Assembly: GCA_009840595.1 (NCBI GenBank)
Contig: VXNK01000165.1
Span: forward strand, 91,321 to 155,320
Length of the DNA stretch: 64,000 bases
Origin: Rhodospirillaceae bacterium
GTDB taxonomy: Bacteria; Pseudomonadota; Alphaproteobacteria; Bin65
Reading direction: 5' to 3'
Below are positions 1 through 8,525 of the stretch, piece by piece. A program made the translations under genes and the position numbers. The notes under the pieces are model-generated. The model saw only the letters and a list, made by a program, of their open reading frames with translations. It ran no database searches and was not told the DNA's origin. Numbering within the stretch: the stretch's first letter is position 1; each line of letters starts with the position of its first letter.

Positions 1-252
1 GACACGGATGAAGCCTGCGCGCTGCAGGTCCGCCGCGGCATATGCCAGTTTCACCCCGATCCGCCGGAGAACGCCGATACCCGCCTGCGCTTCAGCAGAG
101 CCTTCCTGGAATCGACCGTCACCGGCGGCGCGGACTTTCCCGCCGGCATCGCGGCCGGCGAGGTTGCCGCCGCCGGGGATACGAACGGAATCGAGGCCTT
201 CTTCGCCCTGTTCGAAACGCCGTCGCTCGAAATCCCGATCGTCGCGCGGTAG
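1..252 (+). CDS. Alkylsulfatase-like protein, C-terminal fragment (5' end outside window)
   Basis: An open frame runs from the first base to a TAG at 250-252 (83 residues) and has no start inside the window. The end of the protein, with GDTNGIEAFFALFETP followed by IPIVAR, resembles the SCP2-like C-terminal domain of class III alkylsulfatases (SdsA1/YjcS family), which usually ends in a Gly-Asp, helix, 'LLDTPDPxFxIVTP' pattern. In that family this domain binds the alkyl chain while an upstream metallo-beta-lactamase domain hydrolyses the sulfate ester; the catalytic domain would lie to the left and cannot be seen. The supplied ORF at 8..619 is in another frame and is not used. The family call rests on a short stretch, so it is tentative. 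Confidence 0.5.
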   Translation, partial: DTDEACALQVRRGICQFHPDPPENADTRLRFSRAFLESTVTGGADFPAGIAAGEVAAAGDTNGIEAFFALFETPSLEIPIVAR

Positions 253-306
253 CGGGGCGGGTCTCGCGCCCGCGCCGGCCGCTTCCGGCCGGCCCGACGG
301 CGTTCC

Positions 307-1767
307 CTACGCCAGACCCATTTCGGCGAGGATCGGCGGCTTGACGTGGTCCCAGGGGCGCGCTGCCTCGAAACAGGCCGAAGCCCGGAGCACCGTGGGA
401 TCGTCGAGATGCCGGCCGATGATCTGCAGGCCGACCGGCAATCCGCCCTCGGTGAAGCCCGCCGGGATCGACGCCGCCGGCTGCCCGGTCATGTTGATCG
501 GGAAGGTGAAGGCCAGCCACTTGAACGGCTCGACGATCCGGTTGTCGATCTTCTCCGGCCCCTGCATGTGCACCGGAAAGGCCGGCACGGCGAGGGTCGG
601 GGTCAGCAGGATGTCGTAATTCTCCATGAAGGCGGCCATCCTGTTGGTCACCGCCTTGCGGCCCATCACGGCGTCAGTGAAATCCTCGGCAGTCCACGGC
701 CGGGTGATGAAGTCCACCAGATGCGGCGTCATTTCGTGGCCGTGTTCCTCGACCATCTTGCGCAGGCCGCGCAGGTCGGATTCGAGGGCGACCAGGCCCC
801 AGAACGACAGATAGGGATCCTCGAAGCCCGGATGGGCGATCTCGACGGTGCAGCCGAGGTCGCTTTCGAACGCCTGCGCTGCGGCATCGATGAGCGCGCG
901 TACTTCCGGATCGACGGCGGCATAGCCCCAGTCCGGACTGTAGGCGACCCGCAGGCCGGAAAGGTCGCCCTCGCAGGCCTCCAGCCAGTCGAACTCCGGC
1001 CCCGGCAGGGTATGGCGGTCGCGGGCGTCCGGGCCGGAGCCGATCACGGTCATCATCAGGGCGGCGTCGCGCACCGTGCGCGCAACCGGGCCGATATGCT
1101 CGATCGATTCCCAGGAGGAGACGCCGGGATAGCGCTCGTCCTTGGTGCCGGGCCATAGCGGCACCCGGCCCATCGACGCCTTGAGGCCGTAGGTCCCGGT
1201 CAGGCAGGAGGGGATGCGGATCGAGCCGCCGCCGTCCGACGCGATGGCGTAGGGCGTCATGCCCGTGATCGTCGAGACCACCGAGCCGGCCGACGAGCCG
1301 CCGGGCGTGAGATCGGTGTTCCACGGGTTGCGCGTCGTCTCGAACACCGGGTTGTGGCCGACCCCGGAATAGCCGAATTCCGGCACGTTGGTCTTGCCGA
1401 GAATGAGCGAGCCGGCGTCCTTCAACCGCTCGACGACGACATCGTCGACGTCCGACACATAGTCCTTGTAGGCCATGGAGCCGGACACGGTCGGATAGTC
1501 CTTCATGACGACGAGGTCCTTGATCCCGACCGGCACGCCGGCCAGCGGGCCGGCGTCCTCGCCGCGTGCGATCTTGTCCTCGACCGCCCTGGCCTGGTCG
1601 CGCATCAGGTCCGGCGTCGGCGTGCAATAGGCGTGCAGCACCGGATCGAGGGCCTCCATCCGCGCGATCGAGGCTTCCGCGACTTCGGTCGGGGAAATCG
1701 CCTTGTCGCGGACGTTCTGCGCGATCTCAAGCGCCGTCATACGGCAGATGTCGTTGCCGCTGGTCAT
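307..1767 (-). CDS. Amidase signature family hydrolase
   Basis: The 486-residue length fits a single-domain amidase-signature enzyme. The Ser-cisSer-Lys machinery is visible: Lys in PVGIKDLV (about residue 84), the glycine/serine-rich motif TPGGSSAGSV (about 155-164, usually GGSSGG, here GGSSAG) and the cis-serine in DGGGSIRIP. The family hydrolyses carboxamides to acid and ammonia in the cytoplasm; the natural substrate cannot be read from sequence. The start is ATG at 1767. It lies 63 bp downstream of the cytosine-type permease on the same strand, suggesting one transcript that imports a nucleobase-like or amide compound and hydrolyses it. Allophanate hydrolase or GatA-like functions are less likely because no partner subunits are adjacent. 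Confidence 0.85.
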   Translation of the reverse strand: MTSGNDICRMTALEIAQNVRDKAISPTEVAEASIARMEALDPVLHAYCTPTPDLMRDQARAVEDKIARGEDAGPLAGVPVGIKDLVVMKDYPTVSGSMAYKDYVSDVDDVVVERLKDAGSLILGKTNVPEFGYSGVGHNPVFETTRNPWNTDLTPGGSSAGSVVSTITGMTPYAIASDGGGSIRIPSCLTGTYGLKASMGRVPLWPGTKDERYPGVSSWESIEHIGPVARTVRDAALMMTVIGSGPDARDRHTLPGPEFDWLEACEGDLSGLRVAYSPDWGYAAVDPEVRALIDAAAQAFESDLGCTVEIAHPGFEDPYLSFWGLVALESDLRGLRKMVEEHGHEMTPHLVDFITRPWTAEDFTDAVMGRKAVTNRMAAFMENYDILLTPTLAVPAFPVHMQGPEKIDNRIVEPFKWLAFTFPINMTGQPAASIPAGFTEGGLPVGLQIIGRHLDDPTVLRASACFEAARPWDHVKPPILAEMGLA

Positions 1768-1830
1768 TGCTGGCTCCTGGTTGCCTGTGTGCGGTTACGG
1801 CCCCGGACAGAGACCGGAAGGCGGAAGGGA

Positions 1831-3177
1831 CTACACCGCTTCCGCCTCCGCGCCGGTACTCTCTTCGCCGAGGTCCGCACCCATGGCGGCCGGCGCCGCC
1901 TTGGCGAGGATCACATAGACGACGAAGGACGAGACCAGGCCGGTGATGCCGAACAGGAAGGTCGGATAGCGCTCGTTCACGATGTAGCCGAGCACCACGC
2001 CGACGATGATGGCGATCACCGCGGCCCAGTTGACCGGTGCGGTGCGTTCGACCCCGAAGCCCTTCTCGCCCCGGATCACATAATAGTCGGCGATGATGGC
2101 GCCGCCGATCGGCGGGACCAGCAGGCCGATGGTGAGCAGCCAGACGACAATGTCGCTGATGAAGCCGGTCGCCGCCGCGATCAGCCCGATGATCGAGCCG
2201 AAAATGGCCGCCTTGCGCCAGTTGAAGCCCGGTATCGAGTTGGTGAAGCCCATCGCCGCGTTGTAGAGGCAGGCATCGCAGGTCGACCAGTTGCTCAGAA
2301 TCGCGAGCACGACCAACGGGATCAGCACGGCCAGGGATTTCTGGTCGAAGAAATAGACCGTGCCGGGATCCGTAATCGTCGCCGAGATCAGCGCGCCGAT
2401 GACCATGAACGGGGCGTTCGAAAACATGAAGGCGACGGCCGTGACGCCGACGGCCTGGTTGCCGGTCCGCGAATAGCGCACGATGTCGCCGGTCATGGTG
2501 CCGGAGACCGCGAAGGTCGCCCAAGCCATGCCGACGCCGGTCCAGAAAGCGAGCTTGCCGCTGCCCTCGCCTTCGAACAGCGAACCGCCCGCCGGGATCA
2601 CCCGCGTGATGAGGTAGTAGGCCGCAAAGATGACCATCGCCGGGATCGCGACCTTGCGGACCAGCGCCATCTGGCGGATGCCGAAGATCACCGGAATGGC
2701 GTAGACGATGCCGGCGATCAGCGCGATGATGCCGACCACCACCGCGCCTTCCAGACCGAAGGCGACCCGGAGGATGTCGGCGGTCAGCCATGCCTGGAAC
2801 GCATACCAGCCGGTTACCAGCAGAGCCAGAATGATGATCGGAGCGACCGCGCCCGACCCGCCGAACACATAGCGGACGGCCAGCGGGAAGTTGATGCCCC
2901 ACTTGCCGCTCGGATAACCGATCAGCGCCGAATAGACGAAAAGGATGAAGTTGCCGAGCAGGATGGCGAGGATGGCATCGACGGTTCCCAGCCCCTGCTG
3001 GATCTGGCCGCCGATAACGGCGCAGATGAAAGCGATGCCGAATCCGGACCAGACCCAGGCGGGTTCGGCAAACCCCAGCCTGTTGCCCAGGGGGACCGGT
3101 TTGGAATGAAATTCCTCGTGAACGTCGTCTTGCGAACCGAAGAATCCTGAACTCTGACTGCCCGAATCCTGCGCCAT
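1831..3177 (-). CDS. codB: NCS1-family cytosine-type permease (CodB-like)
   Basis: The 448-residue integral membrane protein has about 12 hydrophobic segments. It begins with the NCS1-type soluble lead and then WVWSGFGIAFICAVIGG, and contains the family's long mid-protein helices (YAFQAWLTADILR, SNWSTCDACLYNAAMGF). It resembles proton- or sodium-coupled cytosine permeases of the inner membrane, although hydantoin, allantoin or other purine-like substrates are possible for NCS1 members. ATG at 3177 follows an AAAGGGGA ribosome-binding site. It appears to be first in an operon with the amidase, and two small palindromes lie directly upstream. No cytosine deaminase is adjacent, so 'cytosine' is an assignment by family only. 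Confidence 0.8.
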   Translation of the reverse strand: MAQDSGSQSSGFFGSQDDVHEEFHSKPVPLGNRLGFAEPAWVWSGFGIAFICAVIGGQIQQGLGTVDAILAILLGNFILFVYSALIGYPSGKWGINFPLAVRYVFGGSGAVAPIIILALLVTGWYAFQAWLTADILRVAFGLEGAVVVGIIALIAGIVYAIPVIFGIRQMALVRKVAIPAMVIFAAYYLITRVIPAGGSLFEGEGSGKLAFWTGVGMAWATFAVSGTMTGDIVRYSRTGNQAVGVTAVAFMFSNAPFMVIGALISATITDPGTVYFFDQKSLAVLIPLVVLAILSNWSTCDACLYNAAMGFTNSIPGFNWRKAAIFGSIIGLIAAATGFISDIVVWLLTIGLLVPPIGGAIIADYYVIRGEKGFGVERTAPVNWAAVIAIIVGVVLGYIVNERYPTFLFGITGLVSSFVVYVILAKAAPAAMGADLGEESTGAEAEAV

Positions 3178-3198
3178 TTTCCCATCCCCTTTGTACCC

Positions 3199-3226
3199 GC
3201 ACTAAAAAGTGCCACTACACTTAGTG
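3199..3226 (-). promoter_or_regulatory. Two adjacent palindromes upstream of codB (putative operator)
   Basis: GCACTAAAAAGTGC (3199-3212) and CACTACACTTAGTG (3213-3226) are each perfect 5-bp inverted repeats with a 4-nt centre, placed head to tail 22-50 bp upstream of the permease start. They would overlap the leader or core promoter of the permease-amidase operon and look like a pair of operator sites. No cognate regulator is adjacent, so the binding protein is unknown. Confidence 0.45.
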
Positions 3227-3503
3227 CTAATGCACGTTATCATCGATCAGACTCCTGCGCAACGCAGCGCGGGGGTGCGTGACGGCGATGGAAGCGCCCG
3301 CCTTCGGGCAAACCGTTGCAGGTCGGGCGATTGGGGGAACGGGGCGTCCTGTGGAAAACCGCGATGCCCGGCGGGGCCGTGGCAGGACAACGGCGGGGCG
3401 CCGGCGGGCATCGGCCCGCGCAGGCCGGACACGCAATAAACCGCGCGCAGCGGTGCGCTTTCGTATAGGCTGCGACAGCCGATCTCCAGACCGGGAGGTT
3501 CCG

Positions 3504-4481
3504 ATGGACGGCGCGATCCTTTCCCATGACGACCTGCGCGATGCGCCCGATCTCGACAGCCTGACCGCGCGCGCCGCCGAGCGCGGCCTGACGCCCGGCT
3601 GGATCGACCGCGACGTGCCGATCCTCTATCGCGAGCCGCATACCGCTTTCCTGCCGGCGCACTGGCGATACGAGGAGGCGAAAGCGGCGATGGACGGCGC
3701 GGCGCGGCTGATCGGCACCGATCTGGCCGAGCGGCGCAATCTGATCATGCGCAACCCGGCCCCCGGCAACGACATCGCGACCGCGCGCACCCTGATCTGC
3801 GCCTACCAGACCATCCTGCCCGGCGAGGAGGCCGCGAGCCACCGGCACGCGCCCCACGCGCTCCGCGTGATCCTGGACAGCGACGGCGCGTGGTCCATCG
3901 TCGACGGCGAGAAACATCCGATGCTGACCGGCGATATCGTGCTGACGCCGGGCGGCTCCTGGCACGGCCACGGCCACGACGGGACCGGGCAGGCCTACTG
4001 GTTTGACGGGCTGGACGTGCCGCTGGTTCACCTGCTCGAGCCGATGTATGTCGAGGGCCATCCCGACGGCATGGAACCGGTGAAGCGGGTCGTCACCGAC
4101 TCGCCTTACCGCTTCCCCATGGAGCGCACGCTGCGGGAGCTGGACGCGGCGGCGCCCGACCCGGACGGGCATTTCGGCCGGCGCATCCGCTACGAGGCGC
4201 CGCAAATGCCGACCCTGGCGATCGCCATGCACCGCATGGACGGCGGTTTCCGCGGCCGGCCCTACCGCTGCACGGCGAACAGCGTGTTCGTCGTCATGCA
4301 GGGCAGCGGCCGGTCGGTCATCGACGGCACGGCGATCGACTGGACCTACGGCGATACCTTCGTCTCACCGTCATGGAAGACGGCCGTACACAATGCGGCC
4401 GAGGATGCCGTGCTGTTCCAGATGTCGGACGAGGAACTGATGCGCTGGGCGCGCTACTGGCGTTTCGAGGCGGTGGACTGA
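3504..4481 (+). CDS. Gentisate 1,2-dioxygenase-like bicupin protein
   Basis: The ATG at 3504 follows a GGGAGG ribosome-binding site and gives 325 residues, close to the usual 340-370 of gentisate dioxygenases; the longer ORF call at 3279 is not needed. The first cupin shows the metal-binding pattern SHRHAPHALRVIL and PGGSWHGHGHDG (His residues in both cupin motifs), as in enzymes that cleave gentisate to maleylpyruvate with Fe(II). The second cupin (YRCTANSVFVVMQGSG to the C-terminus) lacks most histidines and is probably structural. No maleylpyruvate isomerase or fumarylpyruvate hydrolase is adjacent, so the substrate could be another hydroxylated aromatic acid such as salicylate or 1-hydroxy-2-naphthoate. 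Confidence 0.7.
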   Translation: MDGAILSHDDLRDAPDLDSLTARAAERGLTPGWIDRDVPILYREPHTAFLPAHWRYEEAKAAMDGAARLIGTDLAERRNLIMRNPAPGNDIATARTLICAYQTILPGEEAASHRHAPHALRVILDSDGAWSIVDGEKHPMLTGDIVLTPGGSWHGHGHDGTGQAYWFDGLDVPLVHLLEPMYVEGHPDGMEPVKRVVTDSPYRFPMERTLRELDAAAPDPDGHFGRRIRYEAPQMPTLAIAMHRMDGGFRGRPYRCTANSVFVVMQGSGRSVIDGTAIDWTYGDTFVSPSWKTAVHNAAEDAVLFQMSDEELMRWARYWRFEAVD

Positions 4482-4488
4482 GCCCGGT

Positions 4489-5451
4489 CTAATCGGCGCC
4501 GCCGGGTCGGCCCCGGCGCAGCCGGCCGAACACGCGCCCGTCGACCGCGGCGAGGCCGAGCAGGATCAGCGCCATGCCGCCCAGGGTCGCCGGCGTCAGC
4601 GCCTCGCCGAGGAACAGCGCGCCGGTACCGGCGGCGCCGACCGGCACGAGCAGGGTGACCAGCAGCAGGTTGGTCGGCCCGGCCCGCGCGAGCAGCCGGA
4701 AATAGAGAATGTAGCCGAAGGACGTGCCGAACACCGCCAGCGCGAGCAGGGCGGCCCACACGCCGGCGCTTATGGAAAAATTCCAGAAGCGGTCGGTGAC
4801 GGCGGCGACCGGCAGGACGATCAGGCTGGCGCAGGTCAGCTGGCCGGCGGCCAGGACCAGCGGCGGGACCTGCCGGAACCGGCGGCCGTAGATCGCCGCC
4901 ACGGTGTAGGACAGTGCGGCGCCCAGGGTCAGAAGCTGGCCCGTGAAGCCCAGCGTGAAACCGCCGAGCGCCTGCGGCCCGACCAGAACGACTAGCCCGG
5001 CGAGCCCGATCGACACGCCCGCAACCCGCCCGGCCGTCATGTGCTCGCCGCCCATCAGGTGGGACAGCACAACGCTGATCATCGGCGTGGTGCCGATCAG
5101 GATCGCCGTCATGCCGGTGTCGATCCATTGCTGGCCGGCGATAATCAGCGAAAAGGGCACGACGTTGTTGAGCATCGCCAAGGCGAAAAACCCCGCCCAC
5201 AGGCCCGGCTCCCGCGGCAGGCGTTGCCCGATCGCCGCCAGGAAGATCAGCAGCGCGATCGCCGCGAAACCGACCCGTGCCAGCACGACGGAAAAGACCG
5301 GCAGCTCGGACAGGCCGATTTTCTGGAACAGGTAGGACAGGCTCCACAGGCCGGACAGGCCGAGCAGCAGGCCCCAGTCGCCGGCATTCATGCGGTGCGC
5401 GCTACGCGGCGGCGGGGCATCCGGGCTTGTCGCCCCGGCAGGGTCGGTCAT
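4489..5451 (-). CDS. EamA-family (DMT) inner-membrane transporter
   Basis: The ORF track extends to 5688, but ATG at 5451 sits six bases after an AAGGAG site and gives 320 residues, the normal size for a ten-helix EamA protein built from two five-helix repeats. Repeat 1 starts at WGLLLGLSGLWSLSYLFQ and repeat 2 near GQLLTLGAALSYTVAAIYG. Members export amino acids, purines or other small metabolites; specificity is not readable. The gene ends 7 bp from the convergent dioxygenase-like gene and is divergent from oxyR across 226 bp, so it could be a target of that regulator. Confidence 0.8.
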   Translation of the reverse strand: MTDPAGATSPDAPPPRSAHRMNAGDWGLLLGLSGLWSLSYLFQKIGLSELPVFSVVLARVGFAAIALLIFLAAIGQRLPREPGLWAGFFALAMLNNVVPFSLIIAGQQWIDTGMTAILIGTTPMISVVLSHLMGGEHMTAGRVAGVSIGLAGLVVLVGPQALGGFTLGFTGQLLTLGAALSYTVAAIYGRRFRQVPPLVLAAGQLTCASLIVLPVAAVTDRFWNFSISAGVWAALLALAVFGTSFGYILYFRLLARAGPTNLLLVTLLVPVGAAGTGALFLGEALTPATLGGMALILLGLAAVDGRVFGRLRRGRPGGAD

Positions 5452-5677
5452 GTCGGCTCCTTGCAAACGGGTGCCGTTTAGCCGCGCCGGCCGGCCTGCG
5501 CCATCCGGAAACTGCGCAAGCCGGCCATGTCCGGCGCGCCCTGCCGTCGCCGCACCGGGCGCAAACGCCGTTGCCCCGCGCCCGGCTTTTCGCTTTGCTC
5601 GGCACGGCCCGTCGAATATCGTCCGGCGGATACCGCCCCGCCGATGGGCGTTCGGCAATATCGAGAGGTTCGGCCCC

Positions 5678-6616
5678 TTGCCCGTCACCCTGCGCCAGCT
5701 CCGCTACTTCCAGGCGCTTGTCGAGCACGGCTCCTTCAGCCGGGCGGCCGAGAGCGTGTTCGTCTCGCAGCCGGCGCTTTCGCTGCAGATCCGCGAACTC
5801 GAGGCTGCGCTGGGCGGGCCGCTCGTCGAACGCGAGAGCCGCGGCGTGCTTTTGACCCGGCTCGGCAAGGAGGTGCACGAGCAGACGCTGCGGGTTCTGG
5901 ACGAGACCCTGCTGCTCGAAACGATGGGAAAGCAGTATGAAGAGGGGTCGATCCGGGTCTCGGTCGGAGTCGTCTCCTCGCTCGCCCCCTATCTCCTGCC
6001 GGGCCTGCTGAAGCGCCTGAATGCCGGATCGCCCCGGCTCGAGCCCGATGTCATCGAGGCGTCCGGCCAGGATCTGGTCGCCGGTCTTCTCGCCGGGCGG
6101 CTGGACGCGGCGATCGTCTCGCTGCCGTTGGGCATGATGGAGCTTCCCGAGCAGGAGCTGTTCGAGGACCGCTTCCTGATCGCGGGCCGTGCCGACCGGC
6201 TCGATGCCCTGCGCTCGCAGGGATACGAGCCGGTCCCCGAAGACATGTCGCGCACCGATATCGGCCCGCTGCTGACGCTCGCCGACGGACATTGCATGGC
6301 CGACCAGGTCCTCGGCGCCTGTTCGATGTGGCGCCTGCAGGAAGTCCGCCGGGGTGCCGAATCCCTCGCGACGCTCGCGCGCCTCGTGGCGGCTGACGCC
6401 GGCCTCACCCTTCTTCCGGAAACCGCGGTCCTGTGCGAAGGCGCGGCGACGCCGGGCCTGAGCTTCCTCCGCTTTGCGGAGCCGGAACCGTCCCGGCGGA
6501 TCGGCCTCGCTCACCGCATCGCAGCCGACGGCCAGCGCTGGATCGATATGCTCGCCGAAGCCGCGAAGGAAGCGGGCGAGGAACTTACCCGGAAAGCCCG
6601 GGCGGAGATTAGCTGA
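5678..6616 (+). CDS. oxyR: LysR-family hydrogen peroxide sensor OxyR
   Basis: The protein opens with the LysR helix-turn-helix (TLRQLRYFQALVEHGSFSRAAE) followed by an effector-binding domain. The redox signature is clear: LADGHCMADQVLGAC has two cysteines nine residues apart, matching E. coli OxyR Cys199 and Cys208, which form a disulfide on peroxide exposure. The start is taken as TTG at 5678, nine bases after GAGAGG, because it places the wing-helix start at the normal distance and gives 312 residues; the ATG at 5390 in the ORF track would add about 96 low-complexity residues. It is divergent from the EamA transporter. No katG or ahpC neighbour is present here; dps lies 15 kb away. Confidence 0.88.
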   Translation: MPVTLRQLRYFQALVEHGSFSRAAESVFVSQPALSLQIRELEAALGGPLVERESRGVLLTRLGKEVHEQTLRVLDETLLLETMGKQYEEGSIRVSVGVVSSLAPYLLPGLLKRLNAGSPRLEPDVIEASGQDLVAGLLAGRLDAAIVSLPLGMMELPEQELFEDRFLIAGRADRLDALRSQGYEPVPEDMSRTDIGPLLTLADGHCMADQVLGACSMWRLQEVRRGAESLATLARLVAADAGLTLLPETAVLCEGAATPGLSFLRFAEPEPSRRIGLAHRIAADGQRWIDMLAEAAKEAGEELTRKARAEIS

Positions 6617-6693
6617 AACGACGGCGCCGGCCGGCTGCGCCCCCGCCGCGCGCGGCCGGGCGCCGGCGCCGCGCGGAACGGGGGAACAATGCC

Positions 6694-8439
6694 ATGGCCG
6701 AAGATGCGACGGGAGGGAACGCGCGCGTCCGCTACGAACCCGATGAAACCCCGCCGGTTTCGCTGTCGCTCGGCCTCGGCGCCCAACTCGCCATGCTCAC
6801 CCTTGCCGGCGTCGTGTTGACGCCGGTGATCGTGATCCGGGCGGCCGGCGGCGCGGCGGAATTCCTGTCCTGGGCCGTCTTCGCCGCCGTCATCGTCAGC
6901 GGCGTGACGACCGTATTGCAGGCGGTGCGGCTGGGCCGCATCGGCGCCGGCTATGTCCTGCTGATGGGGACCTCGGGCGCCTTCATTTCGGTCTGTATCA
7001 CCGCGATCGCCCAGGGCGGGCCCGCCATGCTCGCGACCCTGGTCGTGATCTCGTCCCTGTTCCAGTTCGCGCTCGCGTCGCGCCTGTCCCTGTTCCGGCG
7101 CATCTTCACGCCGACCGTCGCCGGAACCGTGATCATGCTGATTCCGGTCACGGTCATGCCGATCATCTTCAAGATGCTGGGCGACGTGCCGGAGGGCGCG
7201 CCGGCCGCCGCCGCGCCGTTGTGCGCCCTCGCCGCCGTCGCCGTCATCGTCGGGATCGCCCTGAAGGCGAGAGGCCCGCTGCGGCTGTGGGCGCCGGTGA
7301 TCGGGATCGCGGTCGCCTGCGGCGTCGCCGGCACTTTCGGCATCTACGATACGGCGCGGGTCGCCGACGCGGCCTGGATCGGGCTTCCCGCCGGCGCCTG
7401 GCCGGGCTTCGATCTCGGTTTCGGCCCGGTTTTCTGGTCGCTGCTGCCGGCCTTCGTCTTCGTCACCCTGGTCGGCGCGCTCGAGACGATCGGCGATTCC
7501 GTCGGCATCCAGCATGTCTCGTGGCGCAAGCCCCGGGCGGCGGATTTCCGTGCCGTACAGGGCGCGGTGACGGCCGACGGCGTCGGCAACCTGCTGTCCG
7601 GCCTGGCCGGCACGGTCCCCAACACGACCTATTCGACCAGCATTGCGGTCACCGAACTGACGGGGGTCGGCGCCCGTTCCGTCGGCATGGCGGCTGGCGC
7701 GATCTTCATCGTCCTCGCCTTCTCTCCCAAGGCGCTCGCCGTCGTCCTGGCGATCCCGAACCCCGTCGCCGCGGCCTATGTCACCGTTCTTCTGGCCATG
7801 CTGTTCGTCCTGGGCATGAAGATCGTCGTCCAGGACGGCCTCGACTACCGCAAGGGGCTGATCGCGGGGGTGTCCTTCTGGGCCGGCGTCGGCTTCCAGA
7901 ATGGCGTGATCTTCCCGGAAATTTTCGCGGAGTTCGCCGGCGGCATCCTGCAGAACGGCATGACGGCGGGCGGCCTGGTCGCCCTTCTCCTCACCCTGTT
8001 CGTGGAGGCCGCCAAGCCGCGGCCGAAGCGGATCGAACTGCCGTTCGCCGCAGCCGGCCTGCCCAAGTTGCGCGAATTCCTCGCCGATTTCGCCGCGCGC
8101 AGCGGCTGGGACGACAGGATGGTCGACCGGCTCGACACGGCCGGGGAGGAAACGGTACTCACGCTGCTGGAACGCGAGGAAGGACGGGCAAATGAAACGC
8201 CGCGGCGCCTGTTCCTCGTTGCCCACAAGGAGGAAGGAGAGGCCGTTCTCGAATTCCTCGCCGGGACGGGCGACGAAAACCTGCAGGACCGGATCGCGCT
8301 GCTCGGCGAGCAGGCTGCCGGGCCGCCGCCGGAACAGGAGTTCTCGCTACGCCTCCTGCGCCACGTCGCGTCGTCGGTCCATCACCAGCAATATCACGAT
8401 ACCGACATCCTGACCGTACGGGTCAGGGCGCCGGGGTGA
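6694..8439 (+). CDS. NCS2 nucleobase:cation symporter with fused C-terminal GHKL-like soluble domain
   Basis: Residues 1-445 form an NCS2 (uracil/xanthine permease) transporter with about 12-14 membrane segments and the family stretch GTVPNTTYSTSIAVTELTGVG. Residues 446-581 are soluble and not part of ordinary NCS2 permeases. They read LPKLREFLADFAARSGW, then a stretch like the N-box helix of anti-sigma/HATPase_c_2 proteins, and end LRLLRHVASSVHHQQY...DILTVRVR, the typical last strand and helix of RsbW-like domains. The N-box Asn and glycine-rich lid are not obvious, so the tail is probably a degenerate ATP-binding or protein-binding regulatory module. ATG at 6694 lies after a GGGGGAACA site, 77 bp downstream of oxyR. 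Confidence 0.8.
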   Translation: MAEDATGGNARVRYEPDETPPVSLSLGLGAQLAMLTLAGVVLTPVIVIRAAGGAAEFLSWAVFAAVIVSGVTTVLQAVRLGRIGAGYVLLMGTSGAFISVCITAIAQGGPAMLATLVVISSLFQFALASRLSLFRRIFTPTVAGTVIMLIPVTVMPIIFKMLGDVPEGAPAAAAPLCALAAVAVIVGIALKARGPLRLWAPVIGIAVACGVAGTFGIYDTARVADAAWIGLPAGAWPGFDLGFGPVFWSLLPAFVFVTLVGALETIGDSVGIQHVSWRKPRAADFRAVQGAVTADGVGNLLSGLAGTVPNTTYSTSIAVTELTGVGARSVGMAAGAIFIVLAFSPKALAVVLAIPNPVAAAYVTVLLAMLFVLGMKIVVQDGLDYRKGLIAGVSFWAGVGFQNGVIFPEIFAEFAGGILQNGMTAGGLVALLLTLFVEAAKPRPKRIELPFAAAGLPKLREFLADFAARSGWDDRMVDRLDTAGEETVLTLLEREEGRANETPRRLFLVAHKEEGEAVLEFLAGTGDENLQDRIALLGEQAAGPPPEQEFSLRLLRHVASSVHHQQYHDTDILTVRVRAPG

Positions 8440-8525
8440 GGGGCGAGCCGGCGAATCGCGTGACCTCATGTCGATGCCAAGGTTGGGAATGATCGGCCGA
8501 TTATGTTCGGAGGCAGGACCGAAAT

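Noticed and set aside
8-619. Forward ORF of 203 residues at the window start
   Set aside because: It is out of frame with the alkylsulfatase-like C-terminus and runs antisense into the amidase gene.
1354-3150. Forward ORF of 598 residues
   Set aside because: Antisense to the amidase and NCS1 permease genes; rich in Asp/Arg/Gly without any recognisable motif.
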